Assembly: GCA_016192985.1 (NCBI GenBank)
Contig: JACPTC010000034.1
Span: 1-35,607, forward strand
Reading direction: 5' to 3'
Source: Candidatus Woesearchaeota archaeon
GTDB lineage: Archaea; Nanobdellota; Nanobdellia; Woesearchaeales; GW2011-AR4
DNA length: 35,607 nucleotides
Each line of letters starts with the position of its first letter. Positions within the stretch are counted from its first letter, which is position 1. Positions 6,381-15,218 of the stretch are shown here, in pieces. The position numbers and the translations under genes are program-made. The notes beneath the pieces were generated by a model. That model worked only from the letters and a program-made list of their open reading frames with translations, had not been told where the DNA came from and made no database searches.

Positions 6381-7163
6381 ATGGATATACTGCCCGATAT
6401 GGAGATTGTAGATTTAGCACTGTACTTTAATCCTATCTTGATAATCGCAGATGTGCATATAGGCTATGAGGAAGCTCTGAACAAGCAAGGCATTTTGTTG
6501 CCAAGGCTGCAGTTTGGTGAAATGGTGAAGAGAATTGAAGGCATATTCAACAGATTGAAAAACAGGAATATAGAAAAAATCATAATAAACGGCGACTTAA
6601 AGCACGAATTTGGCACAATCTCTGAGCAGGAATGGAGAAACACTCTGAAATTTCTTGATTTATTGGCAGAGCATTGCAATGAAATAATACTTCTCAAAGG
6701 CAATCACGACACTATACTTGGACCAATTGCTAATAAAAGGAATGTTAAGGTTTTGGATAGTTATATAGTTGAAACATTAACAAAAAAATACAATAATGAA
6801 AAAACATCAATTAAAAAAAATTTAAAAAAACTTGAAAAAATACTAATAGTTCATGGTAACAAGATTCCAGACAAGGCATTGCTAAAAGAGGTTTCTACTA
6901 TAATTATAGGCCACGAGCATCCTGCAATCTCTCTTAAGGAAAGCTACAAGGTAGAGCAGTACAAATGCTTCTTAAAAGGCAGGTACAAGGGCAAGAATTT
7001 AATAGTGCAGCCGTCTTTCAATCCAATAAACGAAGGAACTGATGTGCTTAAGGACAAAATCATGAGCCCTTTTCTGCAAAAGAATTTGGACAATTTTGAT
7101 GTGTATATTGTGGAAGACAAGGTTTATGAGTTTGGGAAGTTGAAGGGGTTGAGGAAGCATTAA
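6381..7163 (+). CDS. ICC-like archaeal metallophosphoesterase
   Basis: The product has 260 residues. The calcineurin-like two-metal motifs occur in order: DVHIGYE (Asp24, His26), NGDLKHEFG (Asp72), GNHD (108-110), VHGNK (about 158) and GHEHP (about 177). This arrangement is that of the archaeal phosphoesterase family related to SbcD (TIGR00024 type). Substrate unknown; family members act on phosphodiesters. The lysine-rich insert near residues 133-152 is locally very A-rich. Convergent with the XRE-CBS gene, their stops overlap by 4 bp. Confidence 0.88.
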   Translation: MDILPDMEIVDLALYFNPILIIADVHIGYEEALNKQGILLPRLQFGEMVKRIEGIFNRLKNRNIEKIIINGDLKHEFGTISEQEWRNTLKFLDLLAEHCNEIILLKGNHDTILGPIANKRNVKVLDSYIVETLTKKYNNEKTSIKKNLKKLEKILIVHGNKIPDKALLKEVSTIIIGHEHPAISLKESYKVEQYKCFLKGRYKGKNLIVQPSFNPINEGTDVLKDKIMSPFLQKNLDNFDVYIVEDKVYEFGKLKGLRKH

Positions 7164-7705
7164 CTTTTGTACAGCTTCCCCAGCAAATCGCTCTTTGTAA
7201 TCAATCCTATTAATCTACCTTCTTCAGAAACCAGAACCATTGGGTAGTGCTTTAGCAGGCTTGAGACCAGCTGAATTGAGGTTGTTTTTGAGACTATTGG
7301 AGGCGCTTCCTGCATCACATCTTTGACAGTTTTACCTTTTGAGTTAATCAAAGCGTCTAAAATTGTAGACTCAGACACAAAACCAATTAGTTTGCCGTCA
7401 TCAATCACGGGAAGTTGGGAAATCCCAAATTTTTTCATCTTTCCTATTGCCTCTTTTATTGGTGCGCATGAATCTATGCTTATTATCCTTATTGCCATCA
7501 TCTGTTCTGCCTTGATTTCTTCTTTTTTTTCAAGTTCAGTGAGGGCAGCAAATATCTTCTTGGCCTTTGTGTAGGTGGGGTCAATTCTTCCGGACTCTAT
7601 CTTAGCGATAAGGGACTGGGACACATCTGCCCTGTTTGCAAGCTCTGCCTGTGTCAATCCCAGCTTTTTCCTTATCTTCTTGACTTCTTCTAATTCGTAT
7701 GTCAT
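7160..7705 (-). CDS. XRE-type HTH plus two CBS domains, transcriptional regulator
   Basis: The product has 181 residues: an XRE/Cro helix-turn-helix at about 6-60 (KLGLTQAELANRADVSQSL), then two CBS motifs at about 72-120 and 126-180 (KKFGISQLPVIDDGKLIGFV, YPMVLVSEEGRLIGLI). This fusion is common in archaea; CBS pairs usually sense adenine nucleotides or AdoMet. It diverges from metK with a 14-bp perfect inverted repeat between, so it may control itself and/or metK. That link is inferred from position only. Confidence 0.88.
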   Translation of the reverse strand: MTYELEEVKKIRKKLGLTQAELANRADVSQSLIAKIESGRIDPTYTKAKKIFAALTELEKKEEIKAEQMMAIRIISIDSCAPIKEAIGKMKKFGISQLPVIDDGKLIGFVSESTILDALINSKGKTVKDVMQEAPPIVSKTTSIQLVSSLLKHYPMVLVSEEGRLIGLITKSDLLGKLYKS

Positions 7706-7751
7706 TTTTTAATTTCCAAGATTAAAATTTCTTCAGATTATTCGCTATCAG

Positions 7752-7786
7752 GCAAAAATTTCCGCCTTAATAGCGGAAATTTTTGC
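7752..7786. repeat. 14-bp perfect inverted repeat between regulator and metK
   Basis: GCAAAAATTTCCGC (7752-7765) is followed after 7 nt by GCGGAAATTTTTGC (7773-7786). It lies 47 bp before the start of the XRE-CBS gene and about 37 bp upstream of the metK TATA box. It could be an operator for the regulator or a structured RNA leader. Confidence 0.7.
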
Positions 7787-7821
7787 TTATATTTATTCCT
7801 TTTGGAATATTTCTGGCACAA

Positions 7822-7882
7822 AAGTTTTTATAATTCCACATGATTTATCATTGTAATGGTTAATTCTGATTATAAAAGGTGG
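7822..7882 (+). promoter_or_regulatory. metK promoter and ribosome binding site
   Basis: AAGTTTTTATAATTCC (7822-7837) resembles a TATA box with A-rich upstream element. AGGTGG at 7878-7882 sits 4-5 nt before ATG 7887. The transcript would have a leader of about 30 nt. Confidence 0.45.
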
Positions 7883-7886
7883 TAAA

Positions 7887-9080
7887 ATGGCGCACATAAC
7901 ATATGTTACTAGCGAGAGCGTTACGGAAGGGCACCCTGACAAGATTTGCGACCAGATAAGCGACTCTATTCTTGACAATTTATACGTTCAGGATCCATAT
8001 TCAAGGGTTGCTGTTGAATGCTTGACTACAACAGGGCTGATAGTTGTTGCCGGAGAAATCACAACACGCGGCTATGCAGATGTGCAGGGCATTGCAAGAA
8101 GGACATTAAGGGAAATAGGCTATACAAATCCCCAGTTTGGAATTGACTGCGAGGATGCCGGCGTTTTAGTAAGCATACACGGACAAAGCCAGGATATTGC
8201 CCAGGGTGTTGATGAAAAAAGCGGCAAAGAGCAGGGCGCAGGCGACCAGGGAATGATGTATGGATATGCATGCACAGAAACTCCTGAGATGATGCCGTTG
8301 CCTATTATATTGGCGCACAGGCTGACAATGAAGCTGGCTGAAGCACGGAAAAAAGGACTCATACCTGATCTTGGGCCTGATGGAAAGTCGCAAGTTAGTG
8401 TTGAATACCACGATGGAATTCCAAAAAGGCTAGGTGCAGTCGTCATTGCCCAGCAGCATTTGGAGAAGATAAGTGAGGAAGAGTTGAGGGAAGAGATAAA
8501 GGAAAAAATAATCTATCCTGTATGTGGCAAATGGATTGATGAAAACACTAAAATATACATTAATGCCACCGGAAAATTTGTGATAGGCGGACCCGAAGGC
8601 GATTCAGGAGTTACGGGAAGAAAGATTATTGCAGACACTTATGGCGGAGTTGGAAGGCATGGCGGAGGAGCATTCTCAGGCAAAGACCCGACTAAAGTGG
8701 ACAGAAGCGGGGCTTATGCAGCAAGATATGTCGCAAAAAATGTAGTTGCAGCAGGCTTGGCGGATAAATGTGAAGTCCAGCTGTCATACGCAATCGGAGT
8801 TGCGCAGCCAACATCAATCAATGTTGACACTTTTGGAACCAACAAGATTCCAGAGGAGAAAATTGCTGAGCTTGTCAAAAAACACTTTAAGCTTACACCA
8901 AAATGGATTATCGACCATCTGGACCTAAGAAGGCCCATTTACAGGAAGACAGCGGCATACGGGCATTTTGGAAGAAGCGATCCTGATTTCACGTGGGAAA
9001 AGACTGATATGGCTGATACCCTAAAAATAGAAGCGGGATTGATGAAACCTTTGCGAGCTGAAGCAAAAATTATAGGCTGA
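7887..9080 (+). CDS. metK: S-adenosylmethionine synthetase, bacterial type
   Basis: It makes AdoMet from methionine and ATP. At 397 residues it carries the bacterial/eukaryotic MetK motifs: GHPDK (15-19), [12 protein letters not shown] (about 116-127), [13 protein letters not shown] (about 233-245), [17 protein letters not shown] (about 257-273). Archaea usually have the divergent archaeal MAT family instead, so this gene was probably acquired from bacteria or belongs to a lineage that replaced its enzyme. Start supported by the ribosome binding site 4-5 nt upstream. Possibly under the adjacent XRE-CBS regulator. Confidence 0.97.
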   Translation: MAHITYVTSESVTEGHPDKICDQISDSILDNLYVQDPYSRVAVECLTTTGLIVVAGEITTRGYADVQGIARRTLREIGYTNPQFGIDCEDAGVLVSIHGQSQDIAQGVDEKSGKEQGAGDQGMMYGYACTETPEMMPLPIILAHRLTMKLAEARKKGLIPDLGPDGKSQVSVEYHDGIPKRLGAVVIAQQHLEKISEEELREEIKEKIIYPVCGKWIDENTKIYINATGKFVIGGPEGDSGVTGRKIIADTYGGVGRHGGGAFSGKDPTKVDRSGAYAARYVAKNVVAAGLADKCEVQLSYAIGVAQPTSINVDTFGTNKIPEEKIAELVKKHFKLTPKWIIDHLDLRRPIYRKTAAYGHFGRSDPDFTWEKTDMADTLKIEAGLMKPLRAEAKIIG

Positions 9081-9140
9081 AAATTTTGGTGTTTTTTATT
9101 TTAATTCTTGATATTTATTTCTTTTTAATTACTTTATGCA

Positions 9141-9152
9141 TTAAATATATTA
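9141..9152 (+). promoter_or_regulatory. TATA-like box for the TctA-type gene
   Basis: ttaaatatatta lies about 40 bp before ATG 9187, after the T-rich end of metK. Weak but best candidate. Confidence 0.35.
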
Positions 9153-9186
9153 AGCAGCTTTAGTTTAATGTGAAATTGGGCTTAAA

Positions 9187-10401
9187 ATGATTTACATCGA
9201 GCTTATTATTGCTGTTTTGCTCGGTGTGCTGTCCGGGGTGATTACGGGCCTGACACCAGGTTTACACATAAACCTTGTCGCTTTGATTCTTTTTAGTTTA
9301 TCACCAATATTATTGGGCTACACAAATGTCCTTGCAGTTGCTTCTTTTATAATTGCGATGTCAATAACGCATACTTTCACTGATTTTATAAGTGCAACTT
9401 ATCTTGGCGCCCCTGCTGATGACACTGCTTTGGCTGTTCTGCCGGCTCACAGAATGCTGCTCCAAGGCATGGGGCATGAAGCTGTAAAATTGACCGTAAT
9501 CGGAAGTTTATTATGCTTAATTTTAACAATTATGCTATCGCCATTATTAATAATTACAGTCCCCCTTATTTTTTCTTATTTAAAAGATTATATCGGGTGG
9601 ATTTTATTTGCAGTTGTTGTTTTTATGATTTTAAGGGAAGAGAATATGAATAAAAGATTTTGGGCTTTTGTGGTTGTTGCTTTATCTGGAATCCTTGGGC
9701 TGATAGTTTTTAACATACCCAATCTTAAAGATCCATTATTGCCAATGCTGTCGGGTTTGTTTGGGGTTAGTGTGCTGCTTTTAAGCTTAACGCAAAAAAC
9801 CGTTTTGCCTATTCAAAGAACAACCGAAATGATAAAAATTAAAACTAAAAATATGTTTAAAGCATTAGGTTCAGGAATTTTCTCAGGTTCTATTGTCTCA
9901 ATATTTCCTGGACTTGGGCCTGCCCAGGCTGCAGTAGTCGCCAGCCAGCTTGTTGGAAAAATTGACGCTTTTAGCTATCTCATACTTGTTGGCGGAATCA
10001 ACACGGTCTCGATGATTATATCGCTGGTAACGTTGTTCACCATTGAAAAAGCCAGAAACGGCTCGATTATTGTTGTGCAGCAATTGATTGGAATCATAGA
10101 CACCAGCACGCTTATCATGTTTTTTGCCGTTGTTTTGGCGTCTGGCGGCATTGCAACATTTTTAACATTGCATGCCAGCAAAGTTTTTTCATCGGCAATT
10201 AATAACATCAATTATCAGGTTTTGATGATTTTTATCATTCTTTTTATTGGAGCAATCGTGCTTTATTTTTCCGGCCTTGTTGGCTTTTTGATTTTGATAA
10301 TTGCAACATTCATCGGATTAATACCAAATATTGCAGAAGTAAGCAGAAGCAGCTCAATGGCTTGCTTATTGGTGCCGATAATTTTGGTGAATGTTTTGTG
10401 A
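9187..10401 (+). CDS. TctA-family (DUF112) membrane permease
   Basis: The product has 404 residues, almost entirely hydrophobic, with 10-12 predicted helices. The N-terminal GVLSGVITGLTPGLHINL and the internal half-repeat GIFSGSIVSIFPGLGPAQAA are the two glycine/proline-rich motifs of the TctA large subunit of tripartite tricarboxylate transporters, and the polar APADDTALAVLPAHRML follows helix 3. No TctB or TctC partner is nearby, as is usual for archaeal TctA homologues. Substrate unknown, possibly a carboxylate. Confidence 0.85.
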   Translation: MIYIELIIAVLLGVLSGVITGLTPGLHINLVALILFSLSPILLGYTNVLAVASFIIAMSITHTFTDFISATYLGAPADDTALAVLPAHRMLLQGMGHEAVKLTVIGSLLCLILTIMLSPLLIITVPLIFSYLKDYIGWILFAVVVFMILREENMNKRFWAFVVVALSGILGLIVFNIPNLKDPLLPMLSGLFGVSVLLLSLTQKTVLPIQRTTEMIKIKTKNMFKALGSGIFSGSIVSIFPGLGPAQAAVVASQLVGKIDAFSYLILVGGINTVSMIISLVTLFTIEKARNGSIIVVQQLIGIIDTSTLIMFFAVVLASGGIATFLTLHASKVFSSAINNINYQVLMIFIILFIGAIVLYFSGLVGFLILIIATFIGLIPNIAEVSRSSSMACLLVPIILVNVL

Positions 10402-10479
10402 GTTTTTACTTATTTTTAAGCATCCGGAAAAATTGGCAAAACAACAACATTTTTAAAATAGGAAATATTCCAAATCGGA

Positions 10480-10737
10480 ATGGAAGGCGTCATTGTGAAT
10501 TTTAGGGGAAGCAGAAGAGTAAAAAAAGGCAACCACATGATTGTAGAAATTAAAGGGATACAAAGCAGGGATGAAGCATCAAAGCTTGTAGGCAGAGCTG
10601 TTGCATGGAAGACTTCTTCAGGAAAAACCATAAGCGGAAAAATTGCCTCGGCACATGGCAACAGCGGCGCCTTAAGGATTGTTTTTGAAAAAGGCATGCC
10701 TGGGCAGAGCATAGGCACTAGGATTTCCATTGGGTAA
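10480..10737 (+). CDS. rpl35ae: Large-subunit ribosomal protein L35Ae
   Basis: The product is an 85-residue 50S ribosomal protein shared by archaea and eukaryotes. The pattern MEGVIVNFRGSRRVKKGNHM, EASKLVGRAVAWKT, GKIASAHGNSGALRIVFEKG and PGQSIGTRI is characteristic. It is encoded alone, away from other ribosomal genes. The 3' end overlaps the convergent 301-aa gene by 20 bp. It is one of the best anchors for an archaeal origin. Confidence 0.95.
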   Translation: MEGVIVNFRGSRRVKKGNHMIVEIKGIQSRDEASKLVGRAVAWKTSSGKTISGKIASAHGNSGALRIVFEKGMPGQSIGTRISIG

Positions 10738-11623
10738 GCCCGCTCATTCTTTCTAGATAATGGTTTAATAGCATGACCGATGCATCAACGAACCTTCTTT
10801 CCTTCCCTAGTTCTTTTGCAGATTCTGCCTTAAGGTCATCTCTTGACGCTTCTGCAACCGCTTTTGAGTAATGCATCGCATTGTCTATCCAAAGAACATC
10901 ACCAAAAAGCGCCCTAACCGCTTCTTTTGTGCTTATCTTTTTTAGACCTTCATTCAGCGCAGTTAGCACCAAAAGAACATTGTAAACAGGTTGATTTGAA
11001 AAATCCGGTACAAAAATTTCACCTGTTGCATTATCAATTATTCTAATTCCCGCACGCTCCAAATTTGTCTTTATTTCTGAATACTCTGCAAATTTCCTTA
11101 AGTCCCATCTGGAAAGAGCATATTCAAGCGGAATTCTAAGACGGCTTACATATTCTTGTACAACAGTGCCCGCGTTTCTGTCTTCCCCAACATTAAAGAC
11201 AGGGAATCTTCCGTCTCCAAGTTTTTTAACATGCTCGGTTACATACAGACTCTGCGGCAGCTCACCGGATAAAACAATCTCATCAATATATTGTGGCACT
11301 TTAAAGCCATGCTGCCTTAATTCTTTAGCTGCCTTTTCTCGTGAAGCTGAGCTGTAGAAGGTTATTCTTCCATCAACAGTTGCAGCTAGCTGGAATTCAA
11401 TTCCGAACCTGTTTACAAACTTGCTTACTATTGGCTTTTTGTTTCTTGCTGTGGGATGCAGCAGTTGTTCGCCTTCATTCGCAACAATCAAGCTTAAAGC
11501 TCCGCTTACGCCTCTGACTAAGAAATTCGCAAGGTGCTGGGTTTCTTTTCTTAAACTGCCATCCGGATTATAGAGTGTTTCCCTAACATATGATGGACTT
11601 AAGTCATATCCCGAATTTGCCAT
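10718..11623 (-). CDS. Hypothetical soluble protein, 301 aa
   Basis: Start ATG 11623 (MANSGYDLSPSYVRETLY). No signal peptide or membrane helix. A central beta-rich section (FGIEFQLAATVDGRITFYSS) is followed by mixed alpha/beta and a helical C-terminus (AVRALFGDVLWIDNAMHYSK, ASVMLLNHYLERM). I recognise no motif or family. Codon use is like its neighbours, so it appears native. It overlaps rpl35ae tail to tail by 20 bp. Confidence 0.6.
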   Translation of the reverse strand: MANSGYDLSPSYVRETLYNPDGSLRKETQHLANFLVRGVSGALSLIVANEGEQLLHPTARNKKPIVSKFVNRFGIEFQLAATVDGRITFYSSASREKAAKELRQHGFKVPQYIDEIVLSGELPQSLYVTEHVKKLGDGRFPVFNVGEDRNAGTVVQEYVSRLRIPLEYALSRWDLRKFAEYSEIKTNLERAGIRIIDNATGEIFVPDFSNQPVYNVLLVLTALNEGLKKISTKEAVRALFGDVLWIDNAMHYSKAVAEASRDDLKAESAKELGKERRFVDASVMLLNHYLERMSGLTQWKS

Positions 11624-11763
11624 AGCTAAAGGATAGGCAGTGATGTTTTTAAATGTTTAGATTTTTAACTACCATTAAGTTACATTCAAATAGAATATGT
11701 CAAAATTTTGTTGTTTATCATTACAGAATAGACAGATGACTCGAATACACTTGAATAAAAAAC

Positions 11764-11970
11764 CTATTCCCTAAACTTGTAAATATAGGAATTTTTCCCT
11801 TGCCCCTGCTTATTGGGGTATTTGAAGCTTACAGCAGAGCTGTCCCTTAATTTTTTAAGGCAAGTTGTCACAGAGCCGAGAGAGGCGTGCAGCCTGTTGG
11901 CTATCTCTTTTGATGTGAACCACTTGTTTTTGTGTCTCCTCAGAAAAGTATAAACCTCTTGCTGTCCCAT
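11764..11970 (-). CDS. Small winged-helix DNA-binding protein
   Basis: The product has 68 residues that are essentially one winged helix: VYTFLRRHKNKWFTSKEIA, helix-turn-helix NRLHASLGSVTTCLKKLRD, then a basic wing SFKYPNKQGQGKNSYIYKF. It resembles MarR/ArsR-type minimal regulators in archaea. The element-derived sequence lies 46 bp upstream of its start. Target unknown. Confidence 0.7.
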   Translation of the reverse strand: MGQQEVYTFLRRHKNKWFTSKEIANRLHASLGSVTTCLKKLRDSSAVSFKYPNKQGQGKNSYIYKFRE

Positions 11971-12015
11971 TTAATTGAGTATGCATAACTATTATTTAAG
12001 CCTTGTTCATTAAAG

Positions 12016-12356
12016 GGTTCTGTAGAAAATAATATTAACCCAGACAGCCATTAGGCTGTAAGGGGGTGGGGAGCACACCCCGCCATGATGTTATTGATGC
12101 GAAAAAGCTAATGACCGACAAAAGAATTTATCTAGGTGACAAAGGCTACAATAGCGGAAAGAAAATGGGAAAGTTTTATGACGAGAAAGTTTACAGAATG
12201 AGAAATTCAATAGAATCTGTCTTTGGAAGCCTCAAAAGACGGTTCGGCTCATCAGTAATGAGCCGCACCTTTAAAATGCAAAGAGCAGAAATATTATCAA
12301 GAATCGCGATTTATAATTTAAATTCTTTTTTTATGTGGCTTATTTTCTACAGAACC
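12016..12356 (+). mobile_element. Internally deleted insertion sequence with intact terminal repeats
   Basis: GGTTCTGTAGAAAATAA at 12016-12032 is repeated inverted at 12340-12356, a perfect 17-bp pair. Between them lies only the C-terminal part of a DDE transposase. The element is therefore an internal deletion of a larger IS, shaped like a MITE and movable in principle by a relative in trans. No clear target duplication could be assigned at the ends. It is inserted 6 bp from the map stop codon. Confidence 0.85.
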
Positions 12357-12359
12357 TAG
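12066..12359 (+). pseudogene. IS4/IS5-type DDE transposase, C-terminal remnant
   Basis: The last ~95 residues remain: IYLGDKGYNSGKK, then RMRNSIESVFGSLKRRFGSS, the Y/R-x-x-E-region of DDE_Tnp_1-type enzymes with the catalytic Glu (SIESVFG), ending in a hydrophobic tail that runs through the right terminal repeat. The N-terminal two-thirds with both catalytic Asp are gone; the deletion joint is probably around 12060-12085, where GC-rich sequence follows the left repeat. Confidence 0.8.
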
Positions 12360-12362
12360 GCG

Positions 12363-13253
12363 TTAGTTTTTAGTCAGCACAATCACTTCCCCTTCATCGT
12401 CTATCAAGATGGAATGCTCTGCCTGAGCAACAATTCCTTTGCTCACTTCAACCAAAGGCGGAAACTGGTGTGATATTCCAAGCTGTGTTAATTCCCTTAA
12501 TGCGAAATTTGCTTTTGCTCCGAATTTTTTGGTGAGCCATCTTTTTGCAAATGGAAGTCCGTCATATCTTTTAATTTCTTTCAAAACCTCCCTTGTAATG
12601 GGGCTTCTTGCAGGCTTTTTATGCTCGAGCATGAATACCGTTGGCAATCCCTGCTCATGCACAACCCCATTGCCTGTTGTTGAAAATGGCTCAACTGCAA
12701 AAGCCATTCCTTTCTTCAAAATTGCTTTATCTCCATTGTCAATATTCGGAATTGTTGGCTTGGTGTGTATATTGTACAAATCCAAGCCATGTCCAGATAA
12801 ATTTCTGACAGGAGCGTAGCCATAACTGGATATTATGTCATTTATCACTTTACCAATTTGCCTTAACTCAGTGCCAACATTAGTAATTTTTAGAGCTTCT
12901 TCTAAGGCTTTTTGAGCTGCTTTAACCAAGTCATTGTATTTTCCAGACAAATCAACTGTGTAAGCAGTGTCTCCGATTGCGCCATCAACATGAACGCCCA
13001 AATCAAGGCTTACAACCTGCTCGTCAAAAACAGTTTTATCATCCTCTTCTACGCAGAAATGCGCTGCAATCTCGTTGCAGGAAATCTGAACAGGAAAAGC
13101 GGGCTTTCCATCCAACTCAAAAATTTTTTTCTCAATTAATTCTGTTGTTTCTAATAATGAATTGCCTTTCTTAATCAATGACTTGCCGTATTCAAGAACC
13201 TCTGCCGAAATTCTGCCTGCCTTGATGTAATTCTGCTTGGTTTGCTCTTCCAT
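12363..13253 (-). CDS. map: Methionine aminopeptidase, type II
   Basis: It removes the initiator methionine from nascent proteins. At 296 residues it has the archaeal/eukaryotic type II layout with the inserted helical subdomain (about 208-260, VLKEIKRYDGLPFAKRWL). The metal ligands are in place: Asp84 (SLDLGVH), Asp95 (GDTAYT), His155 (NLSGHG), Glu188 (VEPF) and the Glu of AQAEHS near 278; His65 (NEIAAHF) is also conserved. The IS remnant lies just downstream of its stop. glyA is 50 bp upstream on the same strand. Confidence 0.96.
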   Translation of the reverse strand: MEEQTKQNYIKAGRISAEVLEYGKSLIKKGNSLLETTELIEKKIFELDGKPAFPVQISCNEIAAHFCVEEDDKTVFDEQVVSLDLGVHVDGAIGDTAYTVDLSGKYNDLVKAAQKALEEALKITNVGTELRQIGKVINDIISSYGYAPVRNLSGHGLDLYNIHTKPTIPNIDNGDKAILKKGMAFAVEPFSTTGNGVVHEQGLPTVFMLEHKKPARSPITREVLKEIKRYDGLPFAKRWLTKKFGAKANFALRELTQLGISHQFPPLVEVSKGIVAQAEHSILIDDEGEVIVLTKN

Positions 13254-13303
13254 TCAGAAAAGATTAAAGAAAGTTTATTTAAAGGTTTTGGGCTATTAGG
13301 CTA

Positions 13304-14653
13304 TTACGCGTACATTCTGTCTGGGAAATTTCTCGCTAAATCGCGAGATTCTAAACTTACATTTGCTCTGTCAATTATCACTCTTCTGAACATCCATGCT
13401 ATTCTGTCCATCTCTCCTTCCCTCATGCCCTGGATAGTCACTTCAGGAGTTCCCATTCTTATCCCACTTGTCTTGAACACTGAGGTATCATAAGGCAAAG
13501 CATTTGAATTTGCAAAAATTCCGTTTCTATCAAGCCAAGTTTCCACTTCTTTAGAATATGTGCCAGTAAGCCTTCTCACATTAAGTGCCACTTGATGGCT
13601 TCTGGTATATCCAAATTCTTTTGCATCGGGTGTTAGTCCATATTTATCAAGTGCTTCAGCCAAGGCTTGTGCATTTCTTATCGTTTGTGAAGCATACTCG
13701 GGCCCATGCTGTTTATATTCTCTTAATGTGACAATTAAAGCAGGTATTCTGTGCAAATGGTGGCTGCTAGTTGTACCAGGCATTATTCCTTTGTCTATAG
13801 CTACTATCAATGGATCATCTGGTGGTAAGTTAGAATAAATAATCCCTCCTTGAGGACCTGCTAGTGTTTTGTGTGTGCTTCCTCCCACAACTTCAGCCCC
13901 TTCTTTAAGAGGTTGTTGAAATTGTCCACCAACAATAAGTCCCAAAACATGAGCACCATCATAATAAATTCTAGTTCCAGTTTGTTGGCAAATTTCTGTA
14001 ATCGCGCCAATATCTTCTGGAAACAAAAACAAACTTTTTCCCAAGACAATTAATTTTGGCTTGTAGCGCTCAATTAATTTTGCTGTTGCCACGCCATCCA
14101 TATGATAACCATCTTCTGTGACCGGTATCGGTATTAAATGCTCTTTTAGTTCCCTGCCTCGTACCGTAACCCTCTTGCCCAAAGAGCCGACATCAGCATG
14201 GCTTATGTGGCCTCCTTTATAGATTGTATTAGCCATTACAAAATCTCCGCCTTGTAAATAATTGAGAAACACTGCCATATTCACGTTGTTGCCGCTAATT
14301 GGCCTTATATCAACCCATTTGGCACCCATTAAATCCTTGGCTTCCGCTATTGCTATGGTTTCCAACGCATCACTTGCTTGTGTCCCTGGGTAATATCTTT
14401 TGCCAACGTGTCCTTCTGCATATCTTCCATCAAGTCCTGCAAGTTCGCCAAGCCACGACATCAATTTGGCTTTTGGGCTCTTCCTATTTTCGCTTGGGAT
14501 AAGATTAATACCTCTTTTTATTCTCTGCTCCCTGGCAGACCATAGAATTCCTTGTATATCTGAAGTATCTACACCAATACCTGTAGAATTAACAACAAGC
14601 ATCCTAATTGCTTGTTCCATCAAAACATCCAAATCGCCTTGAGTTGCTGGCAT
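13304..14653 (-). CDS. glyA: Serine hydroxymethyltransferase
   Basis: A PLP enzyme that interconverts serine and glycine with transfer of a one-carbon unit to (tetrahydro)folate or a pterin. The PLP lysine lies in GGSTHKTLAGPQGG, with the cofactor region YYDGAHVLGLI before it and ENRKSPKAKL near the N-terminus. From ATG 14653 it has 449 residues; in-frame upstream starts fall before the presumed TATA box, so I prefer 14653 as a leaderless start. The C-terminal GTPEVTIQGM is typical. Confidence 0.95.
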   Translation of the reverse strand: MPATQGDLDVLMEQAIRMLVVNSTGIGVDTSDIQGILWSAREQRIKRGINLIPSENRKSPKAKLMSWLGELAGLDGRYAEGHVGKRYYPGTQASDALETIAIAEAKDLMGAKWVDIRPISGNNVNMAVFLNYLQGGDFVMANTIYKGGHISHADVGSLGKRVTVRGRELKEHLIPIPVTEDGYHMDGVATAKLIERYKPKLIVLGKSLFLFPEDIGAITEICQQTGTRIYYDGAHVLGLIVGGQFQQPLKEGAEVVGGSTHKTLAGPQGGIIYSNLPPDDPLIVAIDKGIMPGTTSSHHLHRIPALIVTLREYKQHGPEYASQTIRNAQALAEALDKYGLTPDAKEFGYTRSHQVALNVRRLTGTYSKEVETWLDRNGIFANSNALPYDTSVFKTSGIRMGTPEVTIQGMREGEMDRIAWMFRRVIIDRANVSLESRDLARNFPDRMYA

Positions 14654-14675
14654 TACATCACATGCAAAAAGTTTT

Positions 14676-14690
14676 GATATAAAAATGTTT
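14676..14690 (-). promoter_or_regulatory. TATA box for glyA
   Basis: On the minus strand, TTTTTATATCAAAAC lies about 28 nt upstream of ATG 14653, consistent with leaderless transcription. Confidence 0.5.
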
Positions 14691-14771
14691 TGTCGATACT
14701 TAAAAATTTTCACTACTAAAATTTGAAACAAAATTAAATCTTATTCTTTTGCTGACCCAATTATGGCGCGA

Positions 14772-15182
14772 TTATTTGCCGTGCATCTTTGCGCAGTGCG
14801 AGCAGCAAAAAGTCATGGTTTTTCCGTTTATTTTTTCCTTGTAGCCTCCGGAATAAACCTTACAGCCGCATGGGCATGTTGCAATCCTCGGTTCTATAGA
14901 GATATGAATCAGGTCTCCAAATTTGTCGAACATTTCGTTTGTGAATTTTTTCCCCTCAGCAGTCAGATGATAAACTTTCTTTTCCCTTTTGCCGATGTTG
15001 TCGTGCTTTATCAGCTTGTTTTTTCTCAGCAGCTCAAGAAAAGGATAAACATGGCTTGCGCTGATTTTCTTGCGGAATTTCTCTTCAAGATCCTTGATTA
15101 GGTCATAGCCATGCTTTGGGCCATTGGCAATAAGGCATAATGTATAAAATTTCAGCATATTTGTTATTTTTATATCAGCCAT
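14772..15182 (-). CDS. PadR-like regulator with C-terminal metal-binding (TRASH-like) tail
   Basis: The product has 136 residues from ATG 15182 (MADIKITNMLKFYTLCLIAN). The PadR winged helix covers about 8-88 (GPKHGYDLIKDLEE, SASHVYPFLELLRKNKLI). It is followed by a Cys-rich tail CPCGCKVYSGGY...FCCSHCAKMHG, like the TRASH metal sensors. It diverges from the Cu-ATPase operon, so a copper- or other soft-metal-responsive regulator of that operon is the natural reading. The GATATATC boxes between them are candidate operators. Confidence 0.85.
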   Translation of the reverse strand: MADIKITNMLKFYTLCLIANGPKHGYDLIKDLEEKFRKKISASHVYPFLELLRKNKLIKHDNIGKREKKVYHLTAEGKKFTNEMFDKFGDLIHISIEPRIATCPCGCKVYSGGYKEKINGKTMTFCCSHCAKMHGK

Positions 15183-15218
15183 AACCAGCTTGAGAATCAT
15201 TGGCTATAAATACTTTTC

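Noticed and set aside
12010-12362. Target-site duplication of the IS remnant
   Set aside because: Flanks TTAAAG and TAGGCG do not match convincingly.
13318-13350. Small inverted repeat CTCGC/GCGAG
   Set aside because: It lies inside the glyA coding end and fits codon constraints; 5-bp arms are easily chance.
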